Source: an uncultured Pelagibacteraceae bacterium (lineage in GTDB: Bacteria; Pseudomonadota; Alphaproteobacteria; Pelagibacterales; Pelagibacteraceae). From it: a stretch of DNA of 52,627 nucleotides. A program made the translations under genes and the position numbers. The notes beneath the pieces are model-generated. The model did no database searches and had not been told where the DNA came from. It worked only from the letters and a program-made list of their open reading frames with translations. Position 1 is the first letter of the stretch. Each line of letters opens with the position of its first letter. The stretch is from assembly GCA_902611845.1 (NCBI GenBank), contig CACMAX010000009.1, positions 1 to 52,627 of the forward strand, in the 5' to 3' direction. This document shows, in pieces, positions 1 to 8,975 of the stretch.

Positions 1-828
1 TACAGTGAAAAGGTTGCTATTTGTATACTTGATGCGGGTTTAACAGAGGAGCAAACCGCTCTTCTAAAAGATAAAGTAGACGAGATCAAAAAAGCTGAAT
101 GGGATATTGAGGTTCCACAATCTAAAGTTAAAGGTAAAGAATGGCTAAAAAGTCAGGTATCAAGAGCGTTTCTTCCAAAATATTTTCCAAACTATAAAAA
201 ATACCTGTGGATTGATTGTGATGCTTGGGTTCAAGATTGGAGCTCAATAGACTTATATTTTAAGGCTTGTGATAATGGTAAACTAGGCATTACCCAGACA
301 ATGACACCTGGATATAGAATATTAAGTAACGTTAATTGGTTGTTTGGAAAATTAGCCATTATAAAATCTCAAAATTTTAAACATGCTATTAAATCTAAAA
401 TTGATATTAATAAAGCAAGAAAGTTAGCATTTGCTCCGCATATTAATATTGGTGTTTTCTCATTAGAAAAAGAATCTAGCTGCTGGAATGTTTGGCAAAA
501 AAATTTAAAAACTACTCTTAGTCATGGACAAATATTTGGTTCAGAGCAACTAGCAATAAATATATGCGTATATATTGATAATGTAGATGTTGAATTTCTT
601 CCTCATAACTGCAACTGGTTAGCTAGCAACTTACTTCCAAAGTTTGATGAAAAGAATAAAATTTTTGTGGAACCTTTTTTACCAAATCATAAAATTGGAA
701 TTATACATTTAGCTAGTGGTATTAAAGTAAATGATAAAGATATGAGAAACGAGAAAAATCTAGAGATAGAATTAAATACTTTGGATAATAATAAAATCTC
801 GAAATCTTTAAGGTTCAAAACTAATTGA
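1..828 (+). CDS. Glycosyltransferase, family 8-like (5' end outside window)
   Basis: The reading frame is open from base 1, so the gene begins before the window; 275 codons are visible. An Asp-Cys-Asp motif at 214-222 follows a hydrophobic strand (YLWIDCDAW), as expected for the metal- and nucleotide-sugar-binding DxD of a GT-A fold. Further on are a GSEQLAIN motif and a HLASGIK motif, which match the DQxALN and HxxGxxKPW blocks of GT8-type enzymes. It probably transfers a sugar to a surface polysaccharide or lipid; donor and acceptor cannot be told. Its stop codon overlaps the rlmE start by 4 nt. An internal ATG at 301 is not the true start because the DxD motif lies upstream of it. Confidence 0.72.
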   Translation, partial: YSEKVAICILDAGLTEEQTALLKDKVDEIKKAEWDIEVPQSKVKGKEWLKSQVSRAFLPKYFPNYKKYLWIDCDAWVQDWSSIDLYFKACDNGKLGITQTMTPGYRILSNVNWLFGKLAIIKSQNFKHAIKSKIDINKARKLAFAPHINIGVFSLEKESSCWNVWQKNLKTTLSHGQIFGSEQLAINICVYIDNVDVEFLPHNCNWLASNLLPKFDEKNKIFVEPFLPNHKIGIIHLASGIKVNDKDMRNEKNLEIELNTLDNNKISKSLRFKTN

Positions 829-1436
829 AAAAAAATAAAATCTCAAAAAATTGGATTAATAAGCAGAGAAGAGATATTTATGTTAGACAATCAAAAGTTG
901 AAGGATATAGATCAAGAGCCGTTTATAAATTAAAGGAAATTAACGAAAAATTTAAATTTTTAAAAAATAATATATCAGTAATAGATCTTGGAGCTGCTCC
1001 TGGAAGTTGGTCTCAATATATATCAAGTAATTTAAAATGTAATAAGCATTTAGCAATAGATTTAAAAGAAATAGAAGAAATAAAGAATGTAAAAATTTTA
1101 AAAGGAGATTTTACGGATACTGAGCAACAAAATAAAATTAATAATTATTTTGGTGGAAAAATTGACCTAATTATTTCAGATATGGCAGTCAATACTACGG
1201 GAAACAAAAACCTAGATTCTATGGTAACTGGAGAATTAGTTTTAGAAGCTTTGGATTTCGCTACAAAAATGATGAAGCCAAATGGCTATTTTGTCTCAAA
1301 ATTATTTATGGGAACTTCATTTAATGAGATAATTGTATTTTCAAAAAAAAATTTTGTAAAATTTAATGTCTATAAGCCTCCAGCAAGTAGAAAAGACTCT
1401 AAAGAAAGTTTCTTAATCTGCAAAAATTTAAGATAG
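825..1436 (+). CDS. rlmE: 23S rRNA (uridine-2'-O-)-methyltransferase RlmE (FtsJ/RrmJ)
   Basis: RlmE methylates the ribose of U2552 in the A-loop of 23S rRNA using SAM, late in 50S assembly. The 203-residue protein has the SAM-binding motif DLGAAPGSW (residues 54-62) and the K-D-K-E catalytic tetrad at K35, D119, K159 and E194, at spacings close to E. coli K38, D124, K164, E199. Length matches the family (about 209). The start is a TTG overlapping the preceding stop codon by 4 nt (TTGA); the family N-terminus with its basic patch supports it. Cytoplasmic and probably co-transcribed with its neighbours. Confidence 0.93.
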   Translation: MKKNKISKNWINKQRRDIYVRQSKVEGYRSRAVYKLKEINEKFKFLKNNISVIDLGAAPGSWSQYISSNLKCNKHLAIDLKEIEEIKNVKILKGDFTDTEQQNKINNYFGGKIDLIISDMAVNTTGNKNLDSMVTGELVLEALDFATKMMKPNGYFVSKLFMGTSFNEIIVFSKKNFVKFNVYKPPASRKDSKESFLICKNLR

Positions 1437-1473
1437 ATACTTTCATTTTTTTAAGAATCGTTTATATAAGGAC

Positions 1474-2538
1474 ATGGATCCTATCAAAGAAGCGCTCACT
1501 TTTGATGATGTAACCTTAGCACCAAATTATTCTGAAATTTTACCTTCAGAAGTAAAGACAGAAGTTAAATTATCAAAACACTTAAATATTTCTATACCCC
1601 TTCTAACTTCAGCAATGGATACTGTAACAGAGTCTAACATGGCTATTTCAATCGGTAAAAAGGGTGGAATAGGTGTTATACATAGAAATTTATCAATAAA
1701 TGATCAGATAAAAGAAATAAGAAAAGTAAAAGCAAAAAAAATATTAGTTGGTGCAGCTGTTGGTGCAAGTTTAAACGAACACATAAGAGCTCAAAAGATT
1801 TTAAAAGAAAATATCGATTTAATTGTTGTTGATACAGCTCATGGCCACACAAAAAAAGTAGCTGAAATAATAAAAAAAATTAAAAAAATTAAACCAACTA
1901 AAACAGCTTTATGTGCAGGTAATATTGCTACAGCAGAAGCAGCTAAATTTCTGATTAAGCAAGGAGTAGATATTATAAAAGTTGGAATTGGACCAGGATC
2001 TATATGCACTACAAGATTAGTTGCAGGGATAGGAGTTCCACAGTTAAGTGCAATTTTAGATGTAAAAAAAGGTATGGGCAAAAGTAAAACAACATTAATA
2101 GCTGATGGAGGTATCAAATTTTCTGGGGATATTGCAAAAGCACTTGCAGCAGGAGCAGATGCGGTAATGATTGGATCATTATTTGCAGGAACAGATCAGG
2201 CTCCAGGAAGAATTATTAAAAGAGGTGGTAAATTATTTAAAAGTTTTAGAGGCATGGGATCTATTGGAGCAATGAATAAAGGATCAGCAGATAGATATTT
2301 TCAATCAAAACAAAAAGATACTTCAAAATATGTAGCAGAAGGTGTTGAAGGTTTTGTTAAATACAAAGGCACAGTTGAAAAAATAATCTACCAACTAGTA
2401 GGGGGTTTAAAATCATCAATGGGATACTTAGGTGCAAAAAGAATCAAAGATCTCAGAAAAAAACCAAAATTTGTCAAAATTACTAAAGCAGGTTTTTATG
2501 AAAGTATGGTACATAACATAGACGAAATAAAAAGATGA
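1474..2538 (+). CDS. guaB: Inosine-5'-monophosphate dehydrogenase, CBS-less form
   Basis: Oxidises IMP to XMP with NAD, the first committed step of GMP synthesis. Catalytic Cys178 lies in the loop GIGPGSICTTR, and the flap carries the IMPDH-specific Arg-Tyr dyad R274-Y275 (GSADRYFQ), which separates it from GMP reductase. At 354 residues it is about 130 shorter than usual: the chain runs from the first barrel segment (residues 70-86) directly into the ILVGAAVG strand (about residue 90), so the regulatory pair of CBS (Bateman) domains is absent. AAGGAC lies just before the ATG. It is followed, through a TPR gene, by guaA, the next step of the pathway. Confidence 0.93.
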   Translation: MDPIKEALTFDDVTLAPNYSEILPSEVKTEVKLSKHLNISIPLLTSAMDTVTESNMAISIGKKGGIGVIHRNLSINDQIKEIRKVKAKKILVGAAVGASLNEHIRAQKILKENIDLIVVDTAHGHTKKVAEIIKKIKKIKPTKTALCAGNIATAEAAKFLIKQGVDIIKVGIGPGSICTTRLVAGIGVPQLSAILDVKKGMGKSKTTLIADGGIKFSGDIAKALAAGADAVMIGSLFAGTDQAPGRIIKRGGKLFKSFRGMGSIGAMNKGSADRYFQSKQKDTSKYVAEGVEGFVKYKGTVEKIIYQLVGGLKSSMGYLGAKRIKDLRKKPKFVKITKAGFYESMVHNIDEIKR

Positions 2539-2981
2539 TAAAAAAAATTACCTTAGCAATAATTTTATTTTTTACTTTAGTTTTTAATGTTAACGCGGAA
2601 AAAGTTAATTTTTTTGATGAAGCAAAAAGCCTTTATGAAAATAAAAAATATGAAGATTCAAAATTTTTATTTCAAAGAAATATTGTATACAATCCCAAAG
2701 ACTCAAAGTCATATCTATATTTAGCAAAAATATTTAAAAATGAAGAAAACAAAACAGAACTGGAAAAAAATATAAATACAGTTTTACTACTCGAGCCAAA
2801 CAACGAAGAGGCAATGTATCTATTAATAGATATTGAGTTAGAAAGATCTAATTTTTCTAAAGCAGAGGAACTTAGAGAAGATTTTAAGAAAATATGCTCG
2901 AACCTTTGTGATAAAATCGCATCTATAAACAAACGCCTAAAAGAGTTTGAAAAAAAAAGATGCGTCTTGAAAATAATCTAG
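2535..2981 (+). CDS. Exported TPR-repeat protein
   Basis: A 148-residue protein with a likely Sec signal peptide (residues 1-21; basic MIKK, hydrophobic core, VNA cleavage site) followed by helical repeats of TPR character (about residues 25-125: [19 protein letters not shown]-like and [21 protein letters not shown] stretches). Two cysteines occur close together near residue 118. It overlaps guaB by 4 nt (ATGA) and guaA by 22 nt, so it is translationally coupled with the GMP genes, although an exported TPR protein has no obvious role there. Function unknown; probably a periplasmic scaffold. Confidence 0.72.
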   Translation: MIKKITLAIILFFTLVFNVNAEKVNFFDEAKSLYENKKYEDSKFLFQRNIVYNPKDSKSYLYLAKIFKNEENKTELEKNINTVLLLEPNNEEAMYLLIDIELERSNFSKAEELREDFKKICSNLCDKIASINKRLKEFEKKRCVLKII

Positions 2982-4519
2982 ATAAAATTTTAATAATCGA
3001 TTTTGGGTCTCAGTTTACACAATTAATTGCAAGAAAAGTAAGAGAATTAAATGTTTTTTGTGAAATTATAAGTCACAACAAACTTAAAAACTACAAAAAT
3101 GAAAAAAATGTGAAAGGCATCATTTTATCAGGTGGTCCCTTAAATGTTTATCAAAATAAAAAAGTTAAATTCAATAGAAGTATATTAAGTTTAAATATTC
3201 CAATTTTAGGTATTTGTTTTGGCCATCAGATAATCTCTAAAGAATTAGGAGGTAAAGTAAAACGAGCAAAATCAAGAGAATTTGGGTTAGCAAAAGTTAC
3301 AAAATTAAAAAAAAGCGCTTTAACCGAAAATTTCTTTTCAAAAAAATCCACCAATGTATGGATGAGCCATGGAGATGAGGTAATTAAATTACCTAAAGGT
3401 TTTAAAGTTATAGCAAAATCCTCAAATTCGAAATTATGTATGATAGAAAATGTAAAAAAAAAAATATATGGCATACAGTTTCATCCAGAAGTTTCCCATA
3501 CAGTTAAAGGCAAAGTAATATTAAAAAACTTTGTAATTAAAATTTGTAAAATTAAAAAAAATTGGACATCAAAAAATCAAAAATCCAAACTTATGCAACA
3601 AATTAAAGAACAAGTTGGAAATTCTAAAGTAATTTGTGCATTATCTGGTGGTGTAGATAGCAGTGTAGTAGCAAAATTAATTAGCAATGCGATTGGAAAA
3701 AACCTAACTTGTATATTCGTTAATACTGGCCTGCTCAGAAAAAACGAAGAAAAACAAGTAGTAAATACTTTTAGAAAAAAATTTAAATTGAATTTAATTT
3801 ATGTAAATGCTGAACAATTATTTATAAGCAAATTAAAAAACGTAACAGATCCAGAAAAAAAAAGAAAAATTATTGGAAATTTATTTATCAAACTTTTTGA
3901 AAAATACGCAAAAAAAATAAAAAATGTAAAATTTTTAGCTCAAGGAACTCTATACCCTGATTTAATTGAAAGTAAATCTGTAACAGGAAGTCAAACGTCA
4001 AAAATTAAGTCTCATCATAATGTAGGTGGTCTGCCGAAAAGGATGAAATTAAAATTGGTTGAGCCATTGAAGTATTTATTTAAAGATGAAGTTAGAATGT
4101 TAGGTCTAGAATTAAATTTAAGTAAAGAAATTATTTCTAGACATCCTTTTCCTGGTCCTGGTTTAGCAATTAGAATGCCAGGCATAATTACTAAAGAAAA
4201 AATAAAAATTTTAAAAGAAGCAGATAATTATTTTGTAAATGCATTAAGAGAAAACAATCTATATCATAAGATATGGCAGGCTTATGCTGCATTACTGCCT
4301 GTTAAAACTGTTGGTGTCATGGGAGACAATAGAACCTATGAATATTTATGTTTGCTTAGAGCAATAACATCTGAAGATGGGATGACAGCGGATTATTTTC
4401 AATTTAATAAATCATTTATGCAAATGGTATCGAATAAAATAGTTAATAATATTCGAGGTATAAATAGAGTAGTTTATGATGTGACTTCTAAACCACCAAG
4501 TACTATTGAACTAGAATAG
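2960..4519 (+). CDS. guaA: GMP synthase (glutamine-hydrolysing)
   Basis: Converts XMP to GMP using ATP and ammonia from glutamine. The 519-residue protein has the usual three parts: a class I glutamine amidotransferase (about 8-195) with nucleophile C86 (GICFGHQ) and H175/E177 (HPE), an ATP pyrophosphatase domain with the P-loop SGGVDSS at 229-235, and the C-terminal dimerisation domain ending [11 protein letters not shown]. The ATG at 2960 gives a standard N-terminus ([13 protein letters not shown] from residue 8) and overlaps the preceding TPR gene by 22 nt. With guaB it forms a GMP operon. Confidence 0.96.
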   Translation: MRLENNLDKILIIDFGSQFTQLIARKVRELNVFCEIISHNKLKNYKNEKNVKGIILSGGPLNVYQNKKVKFNRSILSLNIPILGICFGHQIISKELGGKVKRAKSREFGLAKVTKLKKSALTENFFSKKSTNVWMSHGDEVIKLPKGFKVIAKSSNSKLCMIENVKKKIYGIQFHPEVSHTVKGKVILKNFVIKICKIKKNWTSKNQKSKLMQQIKEQVGNSKVICALSGGVDSSVVAKLISNAIGKNLTCIFVNTGLLRKNEEKQVVNTFRKKFKLNLIYVNAEQLFISKLKNVTDPEKKRKIIGNLFIKLFEKYAKKIKNVKFLAQGTLYPDLIESKSVTGSQTSKIKSHHNVGGLPKRMKLKLVEPLKYLFKDEVRMLGLELNLSKEIISRHPFPGPGLAIRMPGIITKEKIKILKEADNYFVNALRENNLYHKIWQAYAALLPVKTVGVMGDNRTYEYLCLLRAITSEDGMTADYFQFNKSFMQMVSNKIVNNIRGINRVVYDVTSKPPSTIELE

Positions 4520-4539
4520 AAATAAATTATAATTTCACT

Positions 4540-4959
4540 ATGAAATATTTACACACAATGATCAGAATTTCTAATATTCAGGAGTCGTTAAAATTTTTTT
4601 GTGATGGACTGGGTTTAAAAGAGACAAAAAGAATGGAAAATGAAAAAGGCAGATATACATTAATTTTTTTAGCTGCACCAAACGACAATAATGCAGAAAT
4701 TGAACTAACTTATAATTGGGACGGTGACAATTTAGGAGAGGGATCTAGAAATTTTGGTCACTTAGCTTATAGAGTTAAAAATATATACGAAATATGTCAA
4801 AGACTAATGGATATGGGTTATACAATTAATAGACCACCTAGAGATGGTCATATGGCATTTGTGAAATCACCAGATAAAATATCAATAGAAATACTTCAGG
4901 AAGGAAATCTTCCTCTTAAAGAGCCCTGGTCATCAATGGAAAATACTGGAACTTGGTAA
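4540..4959 (+). CDS. gloA: Lactoylglutathione lyase (glyoxalase I)
   Basis: Isomerises the methylglyoxal-glutathione hemithioacetal to S-lactoylglutathione. This is a 139-residue VOC-fold protein with the four metal ligands visible as H5, E55, H74 and E117, close to E. coli GloA H5, E56, H74, E122. It starts 20 nt after guaA on the same strand. Glutathione synthesis genes gshA and gshB are present elsewhere in the window, so the cofactor is available. Members of this length are usually Ni/Co-type homodimers. Confidence 0.92.
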   Translation: MKYLHTMIRISNIQESLKFFCDGLGLKETKRMENEKGRYTLIFLAAPNDNNAEIELTYNWDGDNLGEGSRNFGHLAYRVKNIYEICQRLMDMGYTINRPPRDGHMAFVKSPDKISIEILQEGNLPLKEPWSSMENTGTW

Positions 4960-4961
4960 TA

Positions 4962-5573
4962 TTAGAAATACTTTATATATTTTTCATTAATATTTAAAAT
5001 TTCTAAATCGACTAGCCCACCTATTACTAATTGAATAGCAACCAATAATATAAAGCCTAAACCTATATAAGCTATCCATAAATGTTTTTGTATATAATTT
5101 GCTAAATAAGTAGCTAAGGCTCCAGTAAGAACTACTGATAATACCAAGCCAAAAATCATAAAACCAAAATTACCTTTGGCGGCACCCACAACGCCAATAA
5201 CGTTATCAAAACTAATCGTAATATCTGCAAATAACACTTTGTAAATACTTTTGATAAATGAAGGTTCCATAGATTTCTTTTTAGGAGACTTAATTTTTTG
5301 AATTTCAAATAAATCTTTTCTTAAGTCATTAACAATCCAAATTAAAAGTAATCCACCAAGAATTTTAATGAAGTAAAACTTAAATAAATATGTTGCAAAT
5401 ATTGCAAATATAACTTTGAAAACTAACGCTCCAACTACTCCCCAGAATATTATTTTTTTTCTATTTTTTGGTACAAAATTAGCTGCTATTAATCCAATTA
5501 TTATTGCATTATCTGCAGCGAGAATAATATCTATAAATATAATTTGCAGTAAAATGAGTGATTGTTCGATCAA
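4962..5573 (-). CDS. TerC family integral membrane protein (YjbE type)
   Basis: A 203-residue polytopic membrane protein with about six to seven hydrophobic segments. Acidic residues lie in two membrane motifs, DIILAADNAIIIG near the N-terminus and DITISFDNVIGVVG in the middle, the paired Asp-Asn signature of the TerC/YjbE family. Members are linked to metal-ion (manganese, calcium) export and the tellurium-resistance phenotype; the substrate here is unknown. It is convergent with gloA (2-nt gap) and divergent from dctP. A basic cytoplasmic loop lies near residues 65-85. Confidence 0.85.
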   Translation of the reverse strand: MIEQSLILLQIIFIDIILAADNAIIIGLIAANFVPKNRKKIIFWGVVGALVFKVIFAIFATYLFKFYFIKILGGLLLIWIVNDLRKDLFEIQKIKSPKKKSMEPSFIKSIYKVLFADITISFDNVIGVVGAAKGNFGFMIFGLVLSVVLTGALATYLANYIQKHLWIAYIGLGFILLVAIQLVIGGLVDLEILNINEKYIKYF

Positions 5574-5676
5574 GATGTTATTATAATAGTAATTATTTAT
5601 TATTTTTCAATAAAACATCAAAAATTTTTATTGATTTAAGTTTTAATACATAATGAGATATGTTTTTTAGAAATAT

Positions 5677-5682
5677 GGAGGA
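5677..5682 (+). promoter_or_regulatory. Strong Shine-Dalgarno site of dctP
   Basis: GGAGGA ends three bases before the dctP ATG at 5686. Many genes here have no clear Shine-Dalgarno sequence, so this near-perfect site agrees with the high expression usual for a solute-binding protein. No convincing -35/-10 pair was found in the 112-nt spacer between the divergent TerC and dctP genes. Confidence 0.75.
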
Positions 5683-5685
5683 TTT

Positions 5686-6657
5686 ATGAAACTTTTCAAA
5701 ATTTTGCTCTCTGTTTTATTTTCTGTTCTTTTAACTGCTAATGCTTTTGCCGCAGAAAAATGGGATATGGCACTAGCATATGGTGCAAGCAACTTCCATT
5801 CTGCTAATGCAGCTGAATTTGCTAAAAATGTTTCAGAAAAAAGTGGGGGAAAATTAACAATAGTAACACACCCAGGTGGATCTCTATTTAAAGGTGGAGA
5901 GATATTTAGGGCTGTTAGAACTGGACAAGCTCAAATTGGTGAGCGATTTATGTCGGCTCTAGGTAAAGAGGATCCGTTATTAGAGATTGACTCGCAACCA
6001 TTTCTTGCGACATCTTATGATGATGCTATGAAACTGTATCAAGCATCAAAGCCTGCAATAATCAAAGGTTTAGATCAAAAAGGTCTTGTATTTTTATACG
6101 CTGTACCATGGCCTGCGCAAGGTCTTTATAGTAAAAAAGAGATTAACAGTGTTGCTGATTTAAAAGGTTTAAAATTTAGAGCGTATAATTCTGCAACTAT
6201 TAGAATGGCTGAATTGACCGGTATGGCACCTACAAAAATAGAAGCAGCTGAAATAAGCCAAGCATTCTCAACTGGTGCGGTTGAAAGTATGATTACTTCA
6301 CCAACTACTGGTAAGAACAGTAAAATTTGGGAAAATGGAGTAAAGTATTTTTATGATATTGCGGCTTGGTTTCCAAAAAATATGATTGTAGCTCACAGAG
6401 GTTCTTGGAATAAATTAGATAAAGCTACACAAAAAATGATTATGGAAGAGGCAGCAGTTGCTGAGAAAAAAGGTTGGGCACTTTCAAAAAAAGGAAATGT
6501 TGCTGATAAAAAAGCTTTAGCTGATGCTGGAATGAAAGTAGGCAAAGTAAATGCAGCCCTTGAAAGTCATTTCAAAAAAGTTGGTGCTACAATGGCAGAA
6601 GAATGGAAGAAAAAAGCTGGCGATAGAGGTGCTAGTGTTCTTGCTGCTTATAATTAA
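5686..6657 (+). CDS. dctP: TRAP transporter solute-binding protein, DctP family
   Basis: Periplasmic receptor that delivers an organic acid to the DctQM membrane pair. The 323-residue protein has a signal peptide (residues 1-22, cleavage after AFA) and the DctP-type body, with the LKGLKFRAYNS region and the nearby TKIEAAEISQAFSTGAVES stretch in which family members place the Arg that clamps the ligand carboxylate. dctQ and dctM follow, with a hairpin just after the stop. The substrate is not shown by sequence; nearby 5-oxoprolinase genes make pyroglutamate a candidate, as related Bordetella DctP proteins bind it. The gene symbol is used in the family sense. Confidence 0.9.
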   Translation: MKLFKILLSVLFSVLLTANAFAAEKWDMALAYGASNFHSANAAEFAKNVSEKSGGKLTIVTHPGGSLFKGGEIFRAVRTGQAQIGERFMSALGKEDPLLEIDSQPFLATSYDDAMKLYQASKPAIIKGLDQKGLVFLYAVPWPAQGLYSKKEINSVADLKGLKFRAYNSATIRMAELTGMAPTKIEAAEISQAFSTGAVESMITSPTTGKNSKIWENGVKYFYDIAAWFPKNMIVAHRGSWNKLDKATQKMIMEEAAVAEKKGWALSKKGNVADKKALADAGMKVGKVNAALESHFKKVGATMAEEWKKKAGDRGASVLAAYN

Positions 6658-6670
6658 ATCATTATAATTA

Positions 6671-6696
6671 AAAAGGCCGTGTTAAACGGCCTTTTT
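6671..6696 (+). terminator. Intrinsic terminator/attenuator hairpin between dctP and dctQ
   Basis: A perfect 10-bp stem (AAAAGGCCGT at 6671-6680, ACGGCCTTTT at 6686-6695) closes a 5-nt loop and ends in a T run. It has the form of a Rho-independent terminator, yet ends only two to three bases before the dctQ ATG at 6699. It therefore probably makes dctP messenger more abundant than dctQM, by partial termination or by protecting a processed 3' end, as is common for binding-protein genes. Confidence 0.88.
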
Positions 6697-6698
6697 AT

Positions 6699-7190
6699 AT
6701 GTTTACTAAAGTCAATAAATTTCTAAATAATCTTTATAGTTACTCAGGCTATATCGCTGCATTCTTTCTTATTTTGGTTGCAGTTTTTATTTTAATTGGA
6801 ATTTCATCAAGAATATTTGGTTTTTATATAAGAGGCCTAGCTGAATATTCTGGATATTGTATGGCTGCCTCATCTTTTTTTGCTTTATCTTATACTTTCG
6901 TAGAAGGTGGTCACATTAGAATTACTTTATTTTTAGAAAAAGCTACTGGGATTAAAAAGAGATTTTTGGAATTATGGAGTTTGATAGTTGCAACTATATT
7001 TTCTGGTTATCTAGCTTTTTATTTTTTGAAAATGCTAAAAATATCTTATGAATTTCAAGAGAGAAGCGAAGGAGCTGACGAAATTTTAATTTGGATACCA
7101 CAAACTAGTGTTGCTTTAGGATCACTAATATTTTTCATATGTGTATCTCATCAATTAGTTTTGAAAATACAAACAAAAAAAAATGACTGA
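6699..7190 (+). CDS. dctQ: TRAP transporter small permease, DctQ family
   Basis: A 163-residue membrane protein with four hydrophobic segments (about 18-38, 50-68, 90-112, 130-152), the size and topology of DctQ. It acts with DctM to couple solute uptake to the sodium gradient. No alternative start lies nearby, so translation must begin at 6699 directly after the terminator-like hairpin, leaving no room for a ribosome binding site outside the stem. It overlaps dctM by 8 nt. Confidence 0.9.
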   Translation: MFTKVNKFLNNLYSYSGYIAAFFLILVAVFILIGISSRIFGFYIRGLAEYSGYCMAASSFFALSYTFVEGGHIRITLFLEKATGIKKRFLELWSLIVATIFSGYLAFYFLKMLKISYEFQERSEGADEILIWIPQTSVALGSLIFFICVSHQLVLKIQTKKND

Positions 7191-8493
7191 AATTTTACTT
7201 ACTATATTTTTCATAAGTGTTCTCTTGATATTTTTAGGATCGGGAATTTGGGTCGCTATAAGCATGGTTGGAGTTTCATCAATAGGAATGATGCTGTTCA
7301 CTACAAGGCCAGTTGGTGATGCGATGGCAACAACAATTTGGGGAGCCTCATCTTCATGGACTTTAACTGCACTTCCTTTATTTGTTTGGATGGGTGAAAT
7401 TTTATTTCGGACGAAGTTATCTGAAAATTTATTTGAAGGATTATCTCCATGGATGCAGAAACTACCTGGTGGCTTAGTGCATGTTAATGTAGTTGGATGT
7501 GCTTTATTTGCAGCTATTTCAGGATCTTCTGCAGCGACTGTAGCCACTGTAGGAAAAATGTCTATTCCAGAACTAAGAAAAAGAAAATATCCAGAAAGTA
7601 TTCTGCTTGGAAGTTTAGCTGGTTCAGGAACGCTGGGTCTTCTAATTCCACCTTCAATTATTTTAATTATTTATGGTGTGACTGTCCAAGAGTCGATAGC
7701 GAAACTATTTATTGCAGGAATTGTCCCAGGAATAATGATTGCGTTGATCTTTATGACATATGTAATGATTTGGTCGTTAATAAATAAAAAATCCATGCCT
7801 ACTTTTAAACAAGACTTCTCACTTATGGAAAAGGTAAGGAAATCAGGAAAACTGATACCTGTAATATTATTAATAGTTTCAGTTATTGGCTCAATTTATA
7901 CTGGTATAGCAACCGCAACCGAAGCAGCTTCTTTGGGCGTAGTAGGTGCATTAATTTTATCATACTTTCAAAAGAGTTTGTCTTTAAGAACATTTAAAGA
8001 GTCTCTCTTGGGTGCTACTAAAACTTCTTGCATGATAGCTTTTATATTAGCTGGAGCCACTTTTTTATCTTTGGCAATGGGTTTTACAGGATTGCCAAGA
8101 AATCTTGCTCTATGGATTGAAGGAATGGAACTTTCTCCTTATGTTTTAATTTTTGTTTTAATGATCTTTTATATAATTCTTGGAATGTTTCTTGATGGTA
8201 TCTCTGCTGTAGTTTTAACAATGGCTATAATTGAACCAATGATTAGACAAGCAGGCTTTGATATGATTTGGTTTGGTGTTTTTCTAGTTATTGTTGTCGA
8301 AATGGCTCAGATCACGCCGCCGGTTGGTTTTAATCTTTTTGTTCTTCAGGGTATGGCTAATAAAGATATGGGTTATATAGCAAGAAGTGCGTTTCCACTC
8401 TTCTTGCTAATGATTTTTGCTGTTATCTTGGTTGTGATATTTCCAGAAATTGCTCTTTGGATGCCTGAGCAAATGATAAAAAATATAAACTAG
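7183..8493 (+). CDS. dctM: TRAP transporter large permease, DctM family
   Basis: A 436-residue protein of about twelve membrane segments with DctM hallmarks: GSSAATVATVGK (about 113-124), GTLGLLIPPSIILIIYG (about 150-166) and, near the C-terminus, ITPPVGFNLFVLQG. It forms the transport channel of the TRAP system with DctQ. It overlaps dctQ by 8 nt, so the two are translationally coupled. The 3' end overlaps by 4 nt the end of the convergent TPR gene. Confidence 0.95.
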   Translation: MTEILLTIFFISVLLIFLGSGIWVAISMVGVSSIGMMLFTTRPVGDAMATTIWGASSSWTLTALPLFVWMGEILFRTKLSENLFEGLSPWMQKLPGGLVHVNVVGCALFAAISGSSAATVATVGKMSIPELRKRKYPESILLGSLAGSGTLGLLIPPSIILIIYGVTVQESIAKLFIAGIVPGIMIALIFMTYVMIWSLINKKSMPTFKQDFSLMEKVRKSGKLIPVILLIVSVIGSIYTGIATATEAASLGVVGALILSYFQKSLSLRTFKESLLGATKTSCMIAFILAGATFLSLAMGFTGLPRNLALWIEGMELSPYVLIFVLMIFYIILGMFLDGISAVVLTMAIIEPMIRQAGFDMIWFGVFLVIVVEMAQITPPVGFNLFVLQGMANKDMGYIARSAFPLFLLMIFAVILVVIFPEIALWMPEQMIKNIN

Positions 8494-8975
8494 TATTTTG
8501 ATTTTTTAGATCCGTCTATAACACCTTTTAGCTGATTGTATTCTTCACAATTACATCCCTCTAGAACATTCAATCTTTCTTTTGCTAAATTCATTCTATT
8601 GGTTGCAACATATAATTCACCTAAATATTCGTTAATTCCTATGTGATTTGGCTCAATCGCTAAACCTTGAAGATAATATTTCTCACCATTTTCAAAATCA
8701 CCAATTTTTCTTGTTGCAAATCCAAGATAGTTTAAAGTATCTGCTTTATTTGGTTTCATCTTATTTGACTTTACCAAAAATTTAATTGCTCTTTCGTATC
8801 TTTTAATCGCTTTCTCGGTTTTACCTTTTTTTTCTAATTTTTTTGCCATTTTTATTTGTTGTACAGCTTTATCATATAACGTTTCCTTTGAGCTCGAGTC
8901 ACTTGAACCAGCAGCAAAAGATGTTCCTGCAAAAAAAATTAAAAAGAACATTGAAAAAAATATTTTTTTTATCAT
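8490..8975 (-). CDS. Exported TPR-repeat protein
   Basis: A 161-residue protein with a signal peptide (residues 1-21, cleavage after SFA) and a Ser-rich spacer, then tetratricopeptide-like helices from about residue 32 to 150 (KRYERAIKFLVKSNKMKPNKADTLNYLG..., YYLQGLAIEPNHIGINEYLGELYV). Its ATG shares one base with the pxpA stop (TAATG), and AAGGAAATT precedes it, so it is expressed with pxpA. A periplasmic protein-protein interaction role is likely; no specific function is known. Confidence 0.75.
   Translation of the reverse strand: MIKKIFFSMFFLIFFAGTSFAAGSSDSSSKETLYDKAVQQIKMAKKLEKKGKTEKAIKRYERAIKFLVKSNKMKPNKADTLNYLGFATRKIGDFENGEKYYLQGLAIEPNHIGINEYLGELYVATNRMNLAKERLNVLEGCNCEEYNQLKGVIDGSKKSKY

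Noticed and set aside
301..828. A complete gene starting at the ATG at 301
   Set aside because: The frame is open upstream to base 1 and contains the DxD motif of a glycosyltransferase, so it is the 3' part of a larger gene.
1474..2538. Reading guaB as GMP reductase because of its length (354 residues)
   Set aside because: The flap has the IMPDH Arg-Tyr dyad (GSADRYFQ) and the C-terminal VGGLKSSMGYLG block, and guaA follows. Length alone is misleading because CBS domains are absent.
5574..5685. Promoter pair for dctP in the divergent spacer
   Set aside because: TTGATT at 5631 has no -10 partner at acceptable spacing; not called.
7155..7547. Reverse frame of 130 residues over dctQ/dctM
   Set aside because: Antisense to the conserved start of dctM with no own motif or ribosome binding site.
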